Positions 1 through 10,926 of a stretch of DNA of 64,000 nt are shown here, in pieces. The notes under the pieces were generated by a model. The model had not been told where the DNA came from, ran no database searches, and was given only the letters and a program-made list of their open reading frames with translations. Both the position numbers and the translations under genes were made by a program. The DNA is taken from contig CM072165.1 of the NCBI GenBank assembly GCA_036850595.1, forward strand, positions 9,558,109 through 9,622,108, given 5' to 3'. Every line of letters starts with the position of its first letter. Positions within the stretch are counted from its first letter, which is position 1. The stretch comes from Rhyacichthys aspro (taxonomy: Eukaryota > Chordata > Actinopteri > Gobiiformes > Rhyacichthyidae).

Positions 1-218
1 ATGCCACGAAGCTAGCACAAATCGTGAAAAAGCCATGTGCAAAATATAATATGTACTTTTCTGAGCAGTCTGACTAAAGCTAACAGTGCAAACTATTTTG
101 GAACAAGGCTTTACTGGAAGAATCTAAAGGGGTCTGCACTAGAAAACTGTCTGCCAGTAAAGCTAAAGTTAGAAATACAGTAATGATGCTTAGCAGCGAT
201 TGAGCGGATTCTTGTTAC

Positions 219-293
219 CATTCGAGCCAGCGGCACTCCCAGCTCGGTGCTCATGCTGTTCAGGCTTTTGAGGACACGCTTCTCCCAGCTGGC
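219..293 (-). CDS. tbc1d19: tbc1d19 exon 5
   Basis: A 75-nt exon (acceptor TGACAG, donor AATG|GTAACA) encoding ASWEKRVLKSLNSMSTELGV then PLARM. The next exon must lie to the left of the window. Confidence 0.9.
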
Positions 294-2518
294 CTGTCAG
301 AAAGAGAACATACATACGCTTGGCTCAGGAGTATGGCGATGTTCACACTACAAGAAAATGTGGCCAGATCTGATTTTGATATATTTTTATAATAACTTTT
401 GACAATAAGAAAAAAAAAGTGTGAACTTATCAAGGTTCAGAGCCAAAAAGAAGGACATCACAAAAGTGGGCTTTATTTATGAATAAATTGCCCTTTACTG
501 CTGCAAGTTTAGGAGTCAGTAATCAATTTCTACCAATTCTGTATTGATTTCCAGTTACTATTAAACTATTTTAAGTATGAATTTTTAATTGAAAATCTGT
601 TCAATACATAAATATCTGATTTTGAACAAAGTGTGATAACGGTAAAGAAGGCGTGACAAAGATGTGAGGAGACAGACTGACCTGTGCCTTACGCATGTAG
701 GCCAGCGGCTCTTTGAGATGCTCTGGAGGGGCCGCAGGATGGCTCGGGGGCAGCTGGCTGGAATACGCAAAAACAAGAGCAAGGGGTGGCAGTGTTACAG
801 AACAAGTCCAGAGGGGTCAAGTCATCAGTCAAGTTACGACACAAAAACGCCGCGAGACTGATAGATTCGAGACACTGAGGATGCAACTCAAACAACTCAC
901 TTTTCAAGGAGAAGTGTGTAAGATAGAAACAGGCTGTCAAACAAAGGGGAGTGAAGTCTCTGCAAACAGGCAGTCGGTCACCGTCAGAGCCCCCTGACAT
1001 ACACACACGAGTCTCAACGCACCAGATGTACCATTTATCTTTGCGTCTTTACCCCACAAAGCATGCTTAAGGCATATTAAATGACTCAGGACCTCGGTGC
1101 CTTAAACAACACTGAGCCTTATCTAAACAGCTATAAGAGCACAAAGGACTGACTAATGGCAAAAAGAGAGAGGCATTAGTCAGTTTTATCTGTCATCCTC
1201 TAAAAGCAATGCATTAAGTCCCAGCCTCAAGAGAAAAAGGCAGGTAGAAGAATCACAACACTTTACTAGACTGAGAGAACAACATGCCCTTGAAATGAAA
1301 TGGCAACGACAGAAGGACAGTTTTCTTAAGCTAAACAAGTCAGACGAGTGTAAGTTGGAACGTATTGTAACATAGCGAGCATTTCTTGTCAAGCCGTTCT
1401 GAATCATAAGGACTCAAACTGAAACCTGTGCTGTTAGATTCTTGCAAAAAACGCTGTCTTCAAAGCTAAATTTGTAGAACGACACTTAATGCATCAATCT
1501 TATTTACTTATTTCAGGAAGGCTCACATGACTTTGTAAGCATTTGTACATTTTTAGAGCAGGTCTAAGCACTGTAAAAAGTGTCTGGGAAAGCAAACAGC
1601 AGTGAGTGACTACAGCTGGGTTATTACAAGGATTAGCGGTGTGTGTGTTGATTAAATACTATTTAAACAACATGGACTGTATCTTTGTAACTGTATCTTT
1701 GTTGTGTATTCATCATAGCAATTATCTTTTGCATGAGGAAATTATGAAATTAATTTAATTTTGTTACTTTTTCATTTCTTTCCCGCTTAGTGTCTTTCTT
1801 TACTATCACATATAATATCATTGACTACAGGTGTCTGCCGATATAATTAATGTCAGTCTGAACTTACTTTAATTGTCCTCTGTGGTTGATATAAAAATTA
1901 ATGATTGAGAGCATTGTATTCTTGAATTGTGCGTAACTATGACACCTACAAGCAGCAGTTGACTGTAAAAAGTGTGTTAATGAAGTGACTTACACGTGCA
2001 GCTCTCTGTACACTGCATTCTGAAGTCTTCTTTCCCAGCCTACAATTAGAGCAATAAGAATCAAGCTAAAATAAGCATTTAATAACAAATTAACAAAAAC
2101 TAAAACACTTTGATAATAAATTTGTAATAATAATGTATGATATATGATGAAATAATGAATTCACAGAGCTCCCACCTGATGTTTTGAGGAAATTGCGTAC
2201 GTCCTCTTTAAGAGAATCCAGTTTTATCTCGGGCTGATGTAAACATTCCTATACATATGTGGAAAAAGACGGAAAAGTTATAAGGTGTATTTTATAAATT
2301 ATTACGAGTTGAGTAAAGGTGTATAGTTGAAAATGCCCGAAGCTAAACGTTGCCCATCCCCATCACTGTGATTGACAGACACCTGTGCTCCGCATCGTTA
2401 GCTCCATGCTAACGCTACTCACTTTAGCTTGTCTCTCTATTTGCGAGTGTAAATGGCTTCCTTTCAGTCGCTGGACGATTTGAGCGATTGCCAGCGATAA
2501 CTCGGCGCCTTCGTTCAT
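219..2518 (-). CDS. tbc1d19: TBC1 domain family member 19, 5' part (exons 1-5 of a gene running off the left edge)
   Basis: Minus-strand coding exons 2423-2518, 2176-2248, 1994-2039, 682-757 and 219-293 join in frame to 122 residues. The protein begins MNEGAELSLAIAQIVQRLKG and carries PEIKLDSLKEDVR, SHPAAPPEHLKEPLAYMRKA and SWEKRVLKSLNSM, which track human TBC1D19 residue for residue. All four internal introns are GT-AG with matching phases (0, 1, 2, 0). The family is a putative GTPase-activating protein for Rab GTPases, but the catalytic TBC domain lies in the C-terminal half, outside the window, so nothing here bears on activity. The start was chosen at 2518 because MNEG aligns with the human N-terminus (MLQEESDLSL) and has A at -3; an upstream in-frame ATG at 2650 would add 44 residues not seen in the family. 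The start lies about 1.3 kb from, and head-to-head with, cckar. Confidence 0.93.
682..757 (-). CDS. tbc1d19: tbc1d19 exon 4
   Basis: A 76-nt exon (acceptor TATTCCAG, donor CAG|GTCAGT) encoding QLPPSHPAAPPEHLKEPLAY then MRKAQ, nearly identical to human. It ends in phase 0. Confidence 0.92.
758..1993 (-). other. tbc1d19 intron 3, no further feature seen
   Basis: This 1.24-kb AT-rich intron holds no exon, no simple repeat and no transposon end that I can recognise. The 388-bp intron at 294-681 is likewise plain. Confidence 0.7.
1994..2039 (-). CDS. tbc1d19: tbc1d19 exon 3
   Basis: A 46-nt exon (acceptor TTGTAG, donor GTAAGT) encoding GWERRLQNAVYRELH; human has GWEKKLQNAVYSELS. It ends in phase 2. 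Confidence 0.9.
2176..2248 (-). CDS. tbc1d19: tbc1d19 exon 2
   Basis: A 73-nt exon between acceptor TATAG and donor TCAG|GTGGGA. It encodes ECLHQPEIKLDSLKEDVR through LKTS and ends in phase 1. Confidence 0.9.
2423..2518 (-). CDS. tbc1d19: tbc1d19 coding exon 1
   Basis: The 96-nt coding part encodes residues 1-32 (MNEG...ERQAK) and ends in phase 0 at AAA|GTGAGT. It holds the conserved helix LSLAIAQIVQRLKGS. Confidence 0.92.
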
Positions 2519-3791
2519 TATCTTCTTTGCTAAAGCGGATTCAACTTTGCTTTTAAAGGACGTATAAGTGTGTTGCAATAGTGCAGCATCCAGCGATGCA
2601 GCAGCCGCCCCCTGCAAGTTTCCTAGCAACGCGCACAGAGGAAACAACACCGCGCTTTGGTTCCTGTCTGCAAATTAGTTCCTGTATAGTTTTTGGCAGG
2701 CCTATTTAAGAAATGATCAAGTGGTGTTTGCATGCCTCTGTCCTGGCCAGAAATGCTTAGACTTGGGTGGGACATGAACTATTTCACTTAATTCCTAATA
2801 ACACACAAAATAAACACTATGCCCCTAGTGTACCCATTAAAAATACAACATTAATAGCCTACTTTTGCAACTTAACACAGTCGCCACTTTGCCACATTTT
2901 CCCAATAGATGGCAATTGCACTACAGTTACACTACAACATATTTATAAAAAGTGCAGTTTTTGTTGTGTTTACACTTGTTGGATCATTTTTGCAAAGCAT
3001 GTGAATGATATGAGGGAATATGTATAAGTTAAATGGTTACAGTGTTCCAGTTTTGAGGTTTGACAATATGGCCACCTTTGGCACAGATAGAAGAAACCTT
3101 ATTAGCAAGTAAAGAATGTCTGTCAGTAGGCCTATTTCACAATTCTATACACGATCCACCTATTCCTCATCTGTTGAAATGATGTGATTGACCCTAAAAT
3201 AATGGGGTTGGCGTTGTTTTGGTTTCCTAATAACAGCATATCTCTGCAGCCATCAGAACAATTCCAACTCGAATCTATGTGCTTCCATATTGTTGTTGAC
3301 ATGTTCATACCAAATGCCACAGCAGGCCCTATTACGCTCGGGGAAATATTTATAGAGCACGTGATCCTAAAATTACAGGTCTTACGCAGCTTTGAGTATG
3401 AATTCAAATTATGAAAGTAAAAAAAAGTGATGAATATTCTAAGAGGGAAGGGGACGTCCGTTGCGTCTCTCCATTAATGTGATGAGTTATGACTGGTTGT
3501 TTCATAAAGACAGGCAGATGCTGACTCGCGCAGAGCCTGAAGGCGGGCTGCTCGCTCAAGAATGCGCCCCTTCCACACGCTGTCAGCAGGACAAGAGTCA
3601 GGACGCGCGGCACGAGGAGCGCACGGACCAACCTGACGCACGAACCACGCCGCGTTATTCGTCGAACTTCTTTTATTTATTTATTTTTTCTGAAGTCGAC
3701 GAAAGAGATTGGTTTGATTTGTGTTGGTGAACTCGTAGCATGTGACGGATTTCTTTTGACTTACCTGAGCTTTACATGAAGCGGACGCAAA
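2519..3791. promoter_or_regulatory. Shared upstream region of head-to-head tbc1d19 and cckar
   Basis: About 1.27 kb separates the two start codons. The tbc1d19 side (2519-2660) and the cckar side (3530-3660) are both GC- and CpG-richer than the AT-rich middle, as expected for two 5' UTR/promoter edges. A CACGTG E-box lies at 3358-3363, next to a TATTTATAG stretch at 3347-3355. No ORF in the interval looks genuine. The promoter assignments are inferred from position only. Confidence 0.55.
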
Positions 3792-3844
3792 ATGGAGACG
3801 TTTACAATCCAAGACATGCTCGTCAATTCCACCGATTTGAATAA
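3776..3844 (+). promoter_or_regulatory. Upstream ORF overlapping the cckar start codon
   Basis: An ATG 16 nt before the cckar ATG opens a 22-codon frame that starts MKRTQNG and ends TAA inside exon 1, out of frame with the receptor. Its context is weak (T at -3), while the main ATG has A at -3 and G at +4, so leaky scanning would still allow receptor translation. Whether the transcript includes this ATG depends on an unmapped transcription start. Confidence 0.5.
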
Positions 3845-3918
3845 GATTTTGTGTAATTTGGGGATAAAGAATATTTCAGACTGTGAGACTGAGGAAGAAC
3901 CTTCGCCTGAACCTCAAG
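3792..3918 (+). CDS. cckar: cckar exon 1 (extracellular N-terminus)
   Basis: 127 nt encoding residues 1-42 (METFTIQDMLVNSTDL...), with two N-X-S/T sites and a cysteine pair. It ends in phase 1 at CAAG|GTAAAT. Confidence 0.88.
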
Positions 3919-6900
3919 GTAAATCAGTTTGATTTTGCGTTGTGTCATGTTTACGCACTGAGCTCTCGCATTTTACTCGTAATTTGGTATCTACTTTATT
4001 CCAGGAGTCAGTCATTTGAGTTTAATGCGAGCTAAAAGCGAAAGTGCTTTGGGCATGTCTGCGCCAGTGCGCATTACGCATATGGCTCTAGTCCTCCGTA
4101 AAGCTGCTGTGGTCTGCTGTATGTCTGTGGAGAGTCATGCAGCACTCACTGTTACAAGGACACGGAGCTGTTATACAACTTCTTTTGCACACATAACAAA
4201 AAGGGCCGCTGACAGGGACATCTGAGAGGACAAAAAAAAAAAGAACAATTTATTTATCATTATTTTTGATTCACACTGGCACGTTATTGTTACTGTAAAT
4301 TTAGCAAGTAAAGTTTGAAACTGGACTATTCACGTTGTGTCACTTGGGCGTAATTAAAGTGGGTGAACAAAATGTAACTCATAATGACACTGTATTAAAA
4401 TACAATAAAGTACCTACTGTCAGCACTGGATAATAATGAGCAAGTTCGACTAAGAGAACATTACATTATTAGACACAAATATTTCAATTTGAAGTAATAT
4501 GGATTGAAATACAATGTTGAATGACTTAGAAAATAGACACAGTTCATTAAACTAGTCCAAGGCTGTACACCGATTAAGACTGGACAGAAGCTGACGCAGG
4601 TCTTTCACCTCATACAACTTATTTTATATTTCTGATCTGAACTGGCATGACAAATTCAAGCTATGAGTTATGAAAGATGTTTATAAATGTGTATAGAATG
4701 TATTTATACTATGTGGCCTTGATCAGCTACCACATGTTGTATCCCATCCTTCCAGATATCAACCAGACGGTGCGGATCGTCCTCTACAGCCTCATCTTCC
4801 TCCTCAGCGTGGTGGGCAACAGTCTCATCATCGCCGTCCTGGTGCGAAACCGCCGAATGAGGACCGTCACCAACCTGTTCCTGCTGTCCCTGGCCGTCAG
4901 CGACCTGATGGTGTCCCTGGTCTGCATCCCCTTCACCCTCATCCCAAACCTGATGCGAGACTTCATCTTCGGCACGGGCATCTGCAAACTGGTCATGTAC
5001 TTTATGGGTCAGTCCCAATTGTCTTTTGTCATTTAAGGAACACTTTTATCCCTGCTGCAAAAACGATGAGCCTATTATACTTTAATTTGCGCTGGTAATT
5101 CATTTCTTCTCAACGTTTGTGAGCAGATAATTGAAGTCATCACAGGGCACGTCGTTCAAAACAGTCATTTCCTTTCATTTTCCTCCGCTCTCATGAAAAT
5201 GTCAGGGTGGTCTAATAGGTTTGACCCAAAAATCAGCTCAAACGACCGCACTGATGTGAAAGATGTTGACTTAATGGATTGTTTTTGCCTGCAGTTCAAC
5301 TCACCATGTACTTGTCTGCCTGTGAACTCAATTATGATGCTAATACACAAGGTCACATTGACAAATAACTACAGGGAATCTGGGTAGATGGAGTAAGCAA
5401 TGATAAAACTAATCCAAATTGCAAATTGAGTGGTCTATGGATGCACAATGTGGCACAGCATGCAGTAGTTAAATGGGTAAATTAAGAACTGACGATACAA
5501 ACATGAAAGTACAACAATTAGAGATACATAGAAAGGAAAAGTTACTCACTAATTTTGGTTGGAGTGGAGTTTATGTAGTTTTTGGCTGCATCTGGTGGCA
5601 GTTTTGTTGTAGACAATGTGATCACCTACGGTAGCCCTGCAGGGACATGCTCTTGTCTTAGAGGAAAAAGCCTGAAGATCATTTGTAATGAAACAGCATA
5701 AATGCCAAATTAAAAAAAAACATTAAAAACCAATAAAAAAACAAACAAACATTAAAAACATGTGTGTAAATAAGAAAAGACAAAAAAAAAGTGCTTCTTC
5801 TCCCGCCGTGCTCAGTTTATCCACTCTTATATAAAGTAAACAAACTCCCACCAGGTTCTATGGAGCAACTAATTTTTCTGACTTCTATTTTTTTACTAAG
5901 TTCATAAAATGTAACCTTTTTTGACGTTTTGACCATTTAGTTCTATTATACTGTAAAAGTCTGCTAGGTAGCTTCATGTCATTGTCACAGTTCATGAATT
6001 GTTTGAGTTCTAGTTTCTGATTGGACATTGGACACATTGGATTCGAATTTTCTGGACCGCTAACAGGGCTAAAACGTACTTGTAAATTGACAAATGCACA
6101 GAAATACATTCATTTTAAACAATGTGATTTCCACCAAACCACAGCTGGTTCTGACCAATGGTAGGACTGTCAGTAGTCAGTGTCAATAGACCCAACTTGC
6201 CGGCCAGGTTAACCCATAACTGGATAGTGGTAGACAAACAATAAATAAATACTTTCTGGCCCTCAATTTATTAGTATCTTATTGTCAAATGTAAGCCACA
6301 AAGTCTTCATTGTAGCATTTTAAAATGGAAAAGTAAAACAAAGGCGTGGGTTTATTTCAACATAGTATATACGTGACAGATTTTTCAAAATTGTTTGTCC
6401 ACTGATTGATATTTTAATTTTTCTGCAATAATTCAAAAGATGTTTATGTTTGCTCTTAAATCTTACTTTTACAGGCTCACGACAGCAGAATGCTAAACTA
6501 GTTAGCTACACCCTGAACTATTTTAGGTCATAATGTAAACGCAGTTCGCTTCAAGTTCTACACAAAACTTTCTAACCAAATTTCAGTTGTTATTTAATAT
6601 TTCCGGGGGCTAATATGATTTCCAGTGTACCCATAATACCTATATTTGAAACTATGTGTTGCTTTACTCATTTTGGCAGTCTTACACAGTTATTAATACA
6701 AATGACTCATGGGACTATCAGCAACACCGCTTCAAGGACAGTCACTCATCAACGCTAATCCGATGAACCCTCTTTCGACATTACTTCACATTTTATAACT
6801 TCCTAATATTCGTTGTGAGCCATGTAATACGTGACAATTATGACAAATGGAGCACCCTTCTTAAATATTTCATTTAAATCCAATTACAGGTCGGAATTTT

Positions 6901-9900
6901 CCCACTTAGTTCCTGTAGCTCTGTTTAGCGCGGGAGATCGTGGAGATGTCAGGGCGGTTATTGGCTCATTTATTCCCGTGATTGTGTGTTTACGCATCGG
7001 TCCTGGCGGGACACTCGCCGCTGTAATTGTAATGTATTTATAGAGCGCCTTGTTATTGTTAGAGTGTCGTCGACGGAGACGTGGTTAAAGGTGATGGTTG
7101 CACACTGCAGGATGTGCCTGGCAGTTCCATTTAATGCGACTGAACAGAACCGAGGCGAAGCATTAAGAGCATTTGGATAAACACAGTGACGTGCCGTTTG
7201 GAAGGATGTGTGTTTTCAAGGGCCCAGGGCTGTGAGGGGAAACAAACAAAGTGGGGCAAAAAAGGGGAACGTCACTGAATTAAAGCTTCAAGTTGACAGT
7301 AATATTCAGCCCACGCATTTGTTCAAGGGTTTTAAAATAACTTACATGCAGTTTCATCAGACAAATAGATGAGACTCTCATTTTTAAATTAACCTGCTGT
7401 AAAGATGCGGCAATGTAAAGCTTATTTCAATTAGGAGATTGGATAAATTGACATAATATTGAACAACACAAGCTTAACTTTGTAGCACATCATTTTAAAT
7501 TACCAGAGTTTCATTAAGCTACACATTAGCATAAAAAAAAAAAAGTTAGCGTAGCATTGGAAAAAGTCTACAAGATGAAAAACGAGAAAGTAAAGAAAAT
7601 GAAAAAGAAAAGACAAATTTTTACAATTTTTGGCCTCAATCGAGTTTCCAGGATATTCTATTGGCTGTATTCAAGCTAGTTTTGTGGGGGAAAAATCATC
7701 TATCTTACACTCAAACTTCAAAGTGTAGGCAACAGACAAGATACATTCAAATGGTATAGATGTAGATGAAAATAATAAAATGTTCTTAATAACAAGAACT
7801 GCATTCAAGGTCATATCATTGTAATTAATTTTAAACACACTCCAAATTAGATCAAAAAGTAAGTTCAAAGTACATTTAGGTTAAACTTGAAAGTTCTTTG
7901 CTTGTGTATCAGTGTATATGTGTCAGGTTAGCTTAAACTAAACTAAGCTATCGTTGCAAAGGTATGCGAAAAATTATTAAAAAAAAACTATTTATTTTCT
8001 TAATTGGCGTGATTTCTTACATTTGTATTTTCTATATAGGTATTTCTGGATCTGTCGCAGATAGGATTTCTTAATCACTTTTTTATTTTAATAACCAACA
8101 TTTAGCGTAAACATAGATTCTAAGTTAGCCACTGCAATGCTATGTTATAAAATATTGGTTTTAGTGCAATGCTAGGCTAACCTAACCATGCTGTTTTATT
8201 CATTGATTCTTTTAATATTCTTCTATGCCTGTTTTTTAGTATGTTTTGCCAGATGCAGAATTCAAAGCTAACATTAATAAACCTTCTGAAAACCTTCTTT
8301 TATATTTTCACCTTGTCTGGTTTCACAGGTGTGTCTGTTAGCGTCTCCACTTTCAACTTGGTGGCCATTTCCCTGGAGCGCTACAGTGCCATTTGCAACC
8401 CACTGACCTCCAGGACGTGGCAGACGAAATCCCACGCAGCCAAGGTCATTACGGCGACCTGGGCGGCCTCCTTCATCCTCATGCTGCCTTACCCCATCTC
8501 CAGCACGCTCAAGCCCTTCACTCGGCTCAACAACAGCACGGGACACATGTGTCGACTGGTGTGGCCCAACGACATCATCCAGCAGTCCTGGTGAGTCCTG
8601 GGACAGGCCCAGTGGGGACAGTGGGGACAGTGGGGACACAATCTGCTTAACACTGCTTGACACAAAAGGATTTACACTGTCAGGGGTCGATGGTAAAAGT
8701 AGCCTTCTGCTCATTTACTCATTGATTTTCTTAGTCTGGTTCTGGTGGTGAAAGACGACCACTGGGGACTCCTCACTGAAACACATAACACCCTCCAAAA
8801 TAAAGCGTCTTATCAATTATTTATGCTAAAGTGGCTTGCAAGAGTCTTCTCAGAACAAGGACTAAATGAACAAAATGACAAGTGATTATTTTGAGAAGTA
8901 AAAAAAAAAAAAAAAAAAAAGCATGTTATGTATAATTTGTTGTGGTATAGCTTCATCTAAACCAACATTAACTTTGTAGAGTTTAGTTGAAGTCCCTTTA
9001 CTTCCTGTTCCAGTTCCTACAAATGCCCAGAGAGGACAAACTAAGCACTGATTGTGGAGAAGTGCATTCAGTTTTTGTGTTTTCATCTTTATTCTAAATT
9101 TAAAGTGCATTATGTAAACTGTTGCGGTATAGCTTCAATTCAACCAACATTAACTTTGTAGAGTTTGGTGGAAGTCCCTTTACTTCCTGTTCCAGCTCCT
9201 ACAACAGCCCAGAGAGGACAAACTAAACTCTGATTACGGAGTAAATACATTCTTATTTAAACACACAATTTTGCATAAAGGCTCAGAACATTAATGAACA
9301 AATGCATTATCCAATCTATTTCTACGAGAAATGTTTAGAATGTCCCTTCTGGGCAGCAGTAGATCTTCTGCAATGATCTGCCATGTTGTCATATATATCC
9401 GGTGTATTTTAATATATGGTATTAATAAATAAACCAACTGTGGTCTTAACTTGTGCTCTGTCGCAGGTATGTGTCACTGCTGCTGATACTCTTCCTCATC
9501 CCTGGCATCGTGATGATGACTGCGTACGGCCTAATCTCCATCGAGCTCTACAGGGGCATCAAGTTCGAGCTGTCGAGCAGGAAATCAAGCCGAGGTATGA
9601 AAATGAAACACTCCAATCCCAGCGTGTTGTTCTAATTCACACTATAGTGACCTACATTTTGTATCGTACGGTCAAACTGGATGGTGCATCTAGTTAGGGA
9701 TATTGGATGTATGGAGTAGTGAGGCCATGTATGATTGTAAAGTCCCACAAAGGAAAGATCTGACCTTGTAGGTAGTAGTGTGTGGTGTAATAGTGTCAAG
9801 AGTGTGACACGACCAAGATCAGAGTGTTATAAAAGACTACAAGACCAATCTCACACCAATAGGTTTTACTAGCACTTGCTAATGGAGGGCTGGGAGTCCT

Positions 9901-10926
9901 CTGAAGCCTTTGAAAACATAAATAGCAGTCATGAGTCCTTAAAGAGTCCTTAAAGTTGCAGTGTGAAGTTTTTAGTAGCTTCTAGTGGCACCTTACACAT
10001 CTCCTTAATAATGATAATAATAATTACAATAATAATAAAACTCTCAAATATGCTTCAAAGTGTAATAACAGTAAAAAAAAAACAAAAAAAAAACCCAATA
10101 TAAAACAGTCACAATTAAACAATGACAAAATGACTTTAAAAAGTGACCAAATCTGTAGTTTGTGAATGTCTTTGATGCAACATTGTGGGTCCAAGACACA
10201 CAAATGCTCAGTTTGTCCTTTCTGGGCAGTTTAAGAAACTGAAACAGGAAGTAGTGGAACTAATGGCAATGACTGTAGATTTTGTGCCACAGAAATAGCC
10301 CAAACCTTTTTGTCCCATTGCTTTATCTTTTCTTTTTATATCCCCTCCCCGCAGAGCGCCAATCCAGCAGCGGGAGCATCAAACCGGGCGACAGCGACGG
10401 TTGTTATCTGCAGCCGTCCAAAAAGAAAAGCATCACACTCAGCACGGGAACCTTCTCCAACTCCACAAAGCCGATGGTGGGCCGCGTTTGCAGCAGCAGC
10501 TCCACGGCCAACCTCATGGCCAAGAAGCGCGTCATCCGGATGCTGCTGGTCATCGTGTTCCTCTTCTTCGTCTGCTGGACTCCCGTCTTCGTGGTGAACG
10601 CCTGGCAGGCTTTCGACCGGCGTTCGGCTTACCGTCTGACGGGAGCGCCCATCTCCTTCATCCACCTTTTGTCGTACACCTCGGCTTGCGTCAACCCCAT
10701 CATCTACTGCTTTATGAACAAGAGGTTCCGTCAAGGGATGCTGTCCACATTTAGCTGCTGCAAGAAGAAAAAAGGGAACGGTTCTCTGATGAGGTCTGCC
10801 GGGACGGTGAAAGGGGAAGCGGTTAAAACGAGGGCTGAGCAGAATGGCCACACGCCGCCGAGTGGAGCCAGCACTCGCTTCACGTACACCGGCATCCGAG
10901 CGTCGGCCTGGAGCGAGCTGACTTAA
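3792..10926 (+). CDS. cckar: Cholecystokinin receptor type A, class A GPCR (five exons, 446 aa)
   Basis: Plus-strand exons 3792-3918, 4756-5007, 8329-8590, 9467-9594 and 10355-10926 join to 1341 nt. The protein is a rhodopsin-family receptor for CCK peptides, expected to couple to Gq at the plasma membrane. Visible landmarks: N-glycosylation sites N12-S-T and N27-I-S; N-terminal cysteines C21/C31; TM1 about 47-72; D92 in TM2; loop cysteines C119 and C201; the E143-R144-Y145 motif; R202, equivalent to the human sulfotyrosine contact R197; a long third intracellular loop (about 257-315); CWTP at 330-333; NPIIY at 370-374; and the likely palmitoylated C391-C392. Phrases such as WQTKSHA, LISIELYRGIKFE and LMAKKRVIRML favour type A over type B, and the neighbours tbc1d19 and rbpj agree. 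The oddity is Q341 where human CCK1R has R336. The start codon is in strong context. Confidence 0.95.
3919..4755 (+). other. cckar intron 1, nothing notable
   Basis: An 837-bp phase-1 intron. The 3' half is AT-rich; no repeat or alternative exon was recognised. Confidence 0.6.
4756..5007 (+). CDS. cckar: cckar exon 2 (TM1, TM2, start of TM3)
   Basis: 252 nt from acceptor TTCCAG to ATGG|GTCAGT. It encodes INQTVRIVLYSLIFLLSVVG and continues through RMRTVTNLFLLSLAVSDLM to CKLVMYFMG. Confidence 0.96.
5008..8328 (+). other. cckar intron 2, AT-rich with one CpG-richer block
   Basis: This 3.3-kb intron is mostly AT-rich. A block at about 6860-7270 stands out by its G+C and CpG content and lacks obvious repeats. 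A fragment at 5575-5625, read in reverse, resembles sequence near 37160 and 37340. No exon is apparent. Confidence 0.6.
8329..8590 (+). CDS. cckar: cckar exon 3 (TM3, TM4, second extracellular loop)
   Basis: 262 nt from TTTCACAG to CCTG|GTGAGT. It encodes VSVSVSTFNLVAISLERYSA, then WQTKSHAAKVITATWAASF and the MCRL loop, ending inside the Trp codon of QQSW. Confidence 0.96.
8611..8638 (+). repeat. Three tandem copies of a 9-bp G-run unit beside the exon 3 donor
   Basis: AGTGGGGAC is repeated three times about 20 bp downstream of the cckar exon 3 donor. Intronic GGG/GGGG runs near donors are known splicing enhancers, so a role in exon 3 recognition is possible but unproven. Confidence 0.7.
8921..9284 (+). 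repeat. Tandem duplication, two copies of about 182 bp
   Basis: The segment beginning near 8921 recurs near 9103. Both copies share GGTATAGCTTC, CCAACATTAACTTTGTAGAG, GTCCCTTTACTTCCTGTTCC and CCCAGAGAGGACAAACTAA at a constant offset of about 182 bp, with scattered mismatches. The array lies in cckar intron 3. A 20-bp poly(A) run at 8901-8920 abuts the first copy. Confidence 0.88.
9467..9594 (+). CDS. cckar: cckar exon 4 (TM5)
   Basis: 128 nt from GTCGCAG to CGAG|GTATGA. It encodes YVSLLLILFLIPGIVMMTAY and GLISIELYRGIKFE, the fifth membrane segment and the start of the third intracellular loop. Confidence 0.95.
10195..10262 (-). repeat. Inverted partial copy of the 182-bp intron 3 repeat
   Basis: Read on the minus strand, this segment in cckar intron 4 gives CTACTTCCTGTTTCAGTT and GCCCAGAAAGGACAAACTGA, matching the core of the repeat at 8921-9284. 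The sequence is therefore a dispersed family and not only a local duplication. Confidence 0.7.
10355..10926 (+). CDS. cckar: cckar exon 5 (third loop, TM6, TM7, tail, stop)
   Basis: 572 nt from CCCGCAG to TAA. It encodes DSDGCYLQPSKKKS, the LMAKKRVIRMLLVIVFLFFV segment, NPIIYCFMNKRFRQG, a CC palmitoylation site and a Ser/Thr-containing tail ending SAWSELT. Confidence 0.95.

Noticed and set aside
2519..2650. N-terminal extension of tbc1d19 from the in-frame ATG at 2650
   Set aside because: The family N-terminus aligns with MNEG at 2518; the extension (Ala/Leu-rich) has no counterpart that I know and is more likely 5' UTR.
4677..4755. In-frame ATG-containing extension before cckar exon 2
   Set aside because: This is intron 1 sequence; the exon boundary at TTCCAG|AT completes the Asp codon from exon 1.
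8274..8714. 146-codon minus-strand ORF
   Set aside because: Antisense shadow of cckar exon 3 and its intron edges.
10336..10851. 171-codon minus-strand ORF
   Set aside because: It is the antisense shadow of cckar exon 5; the plus strand has clear GPCR motifs.
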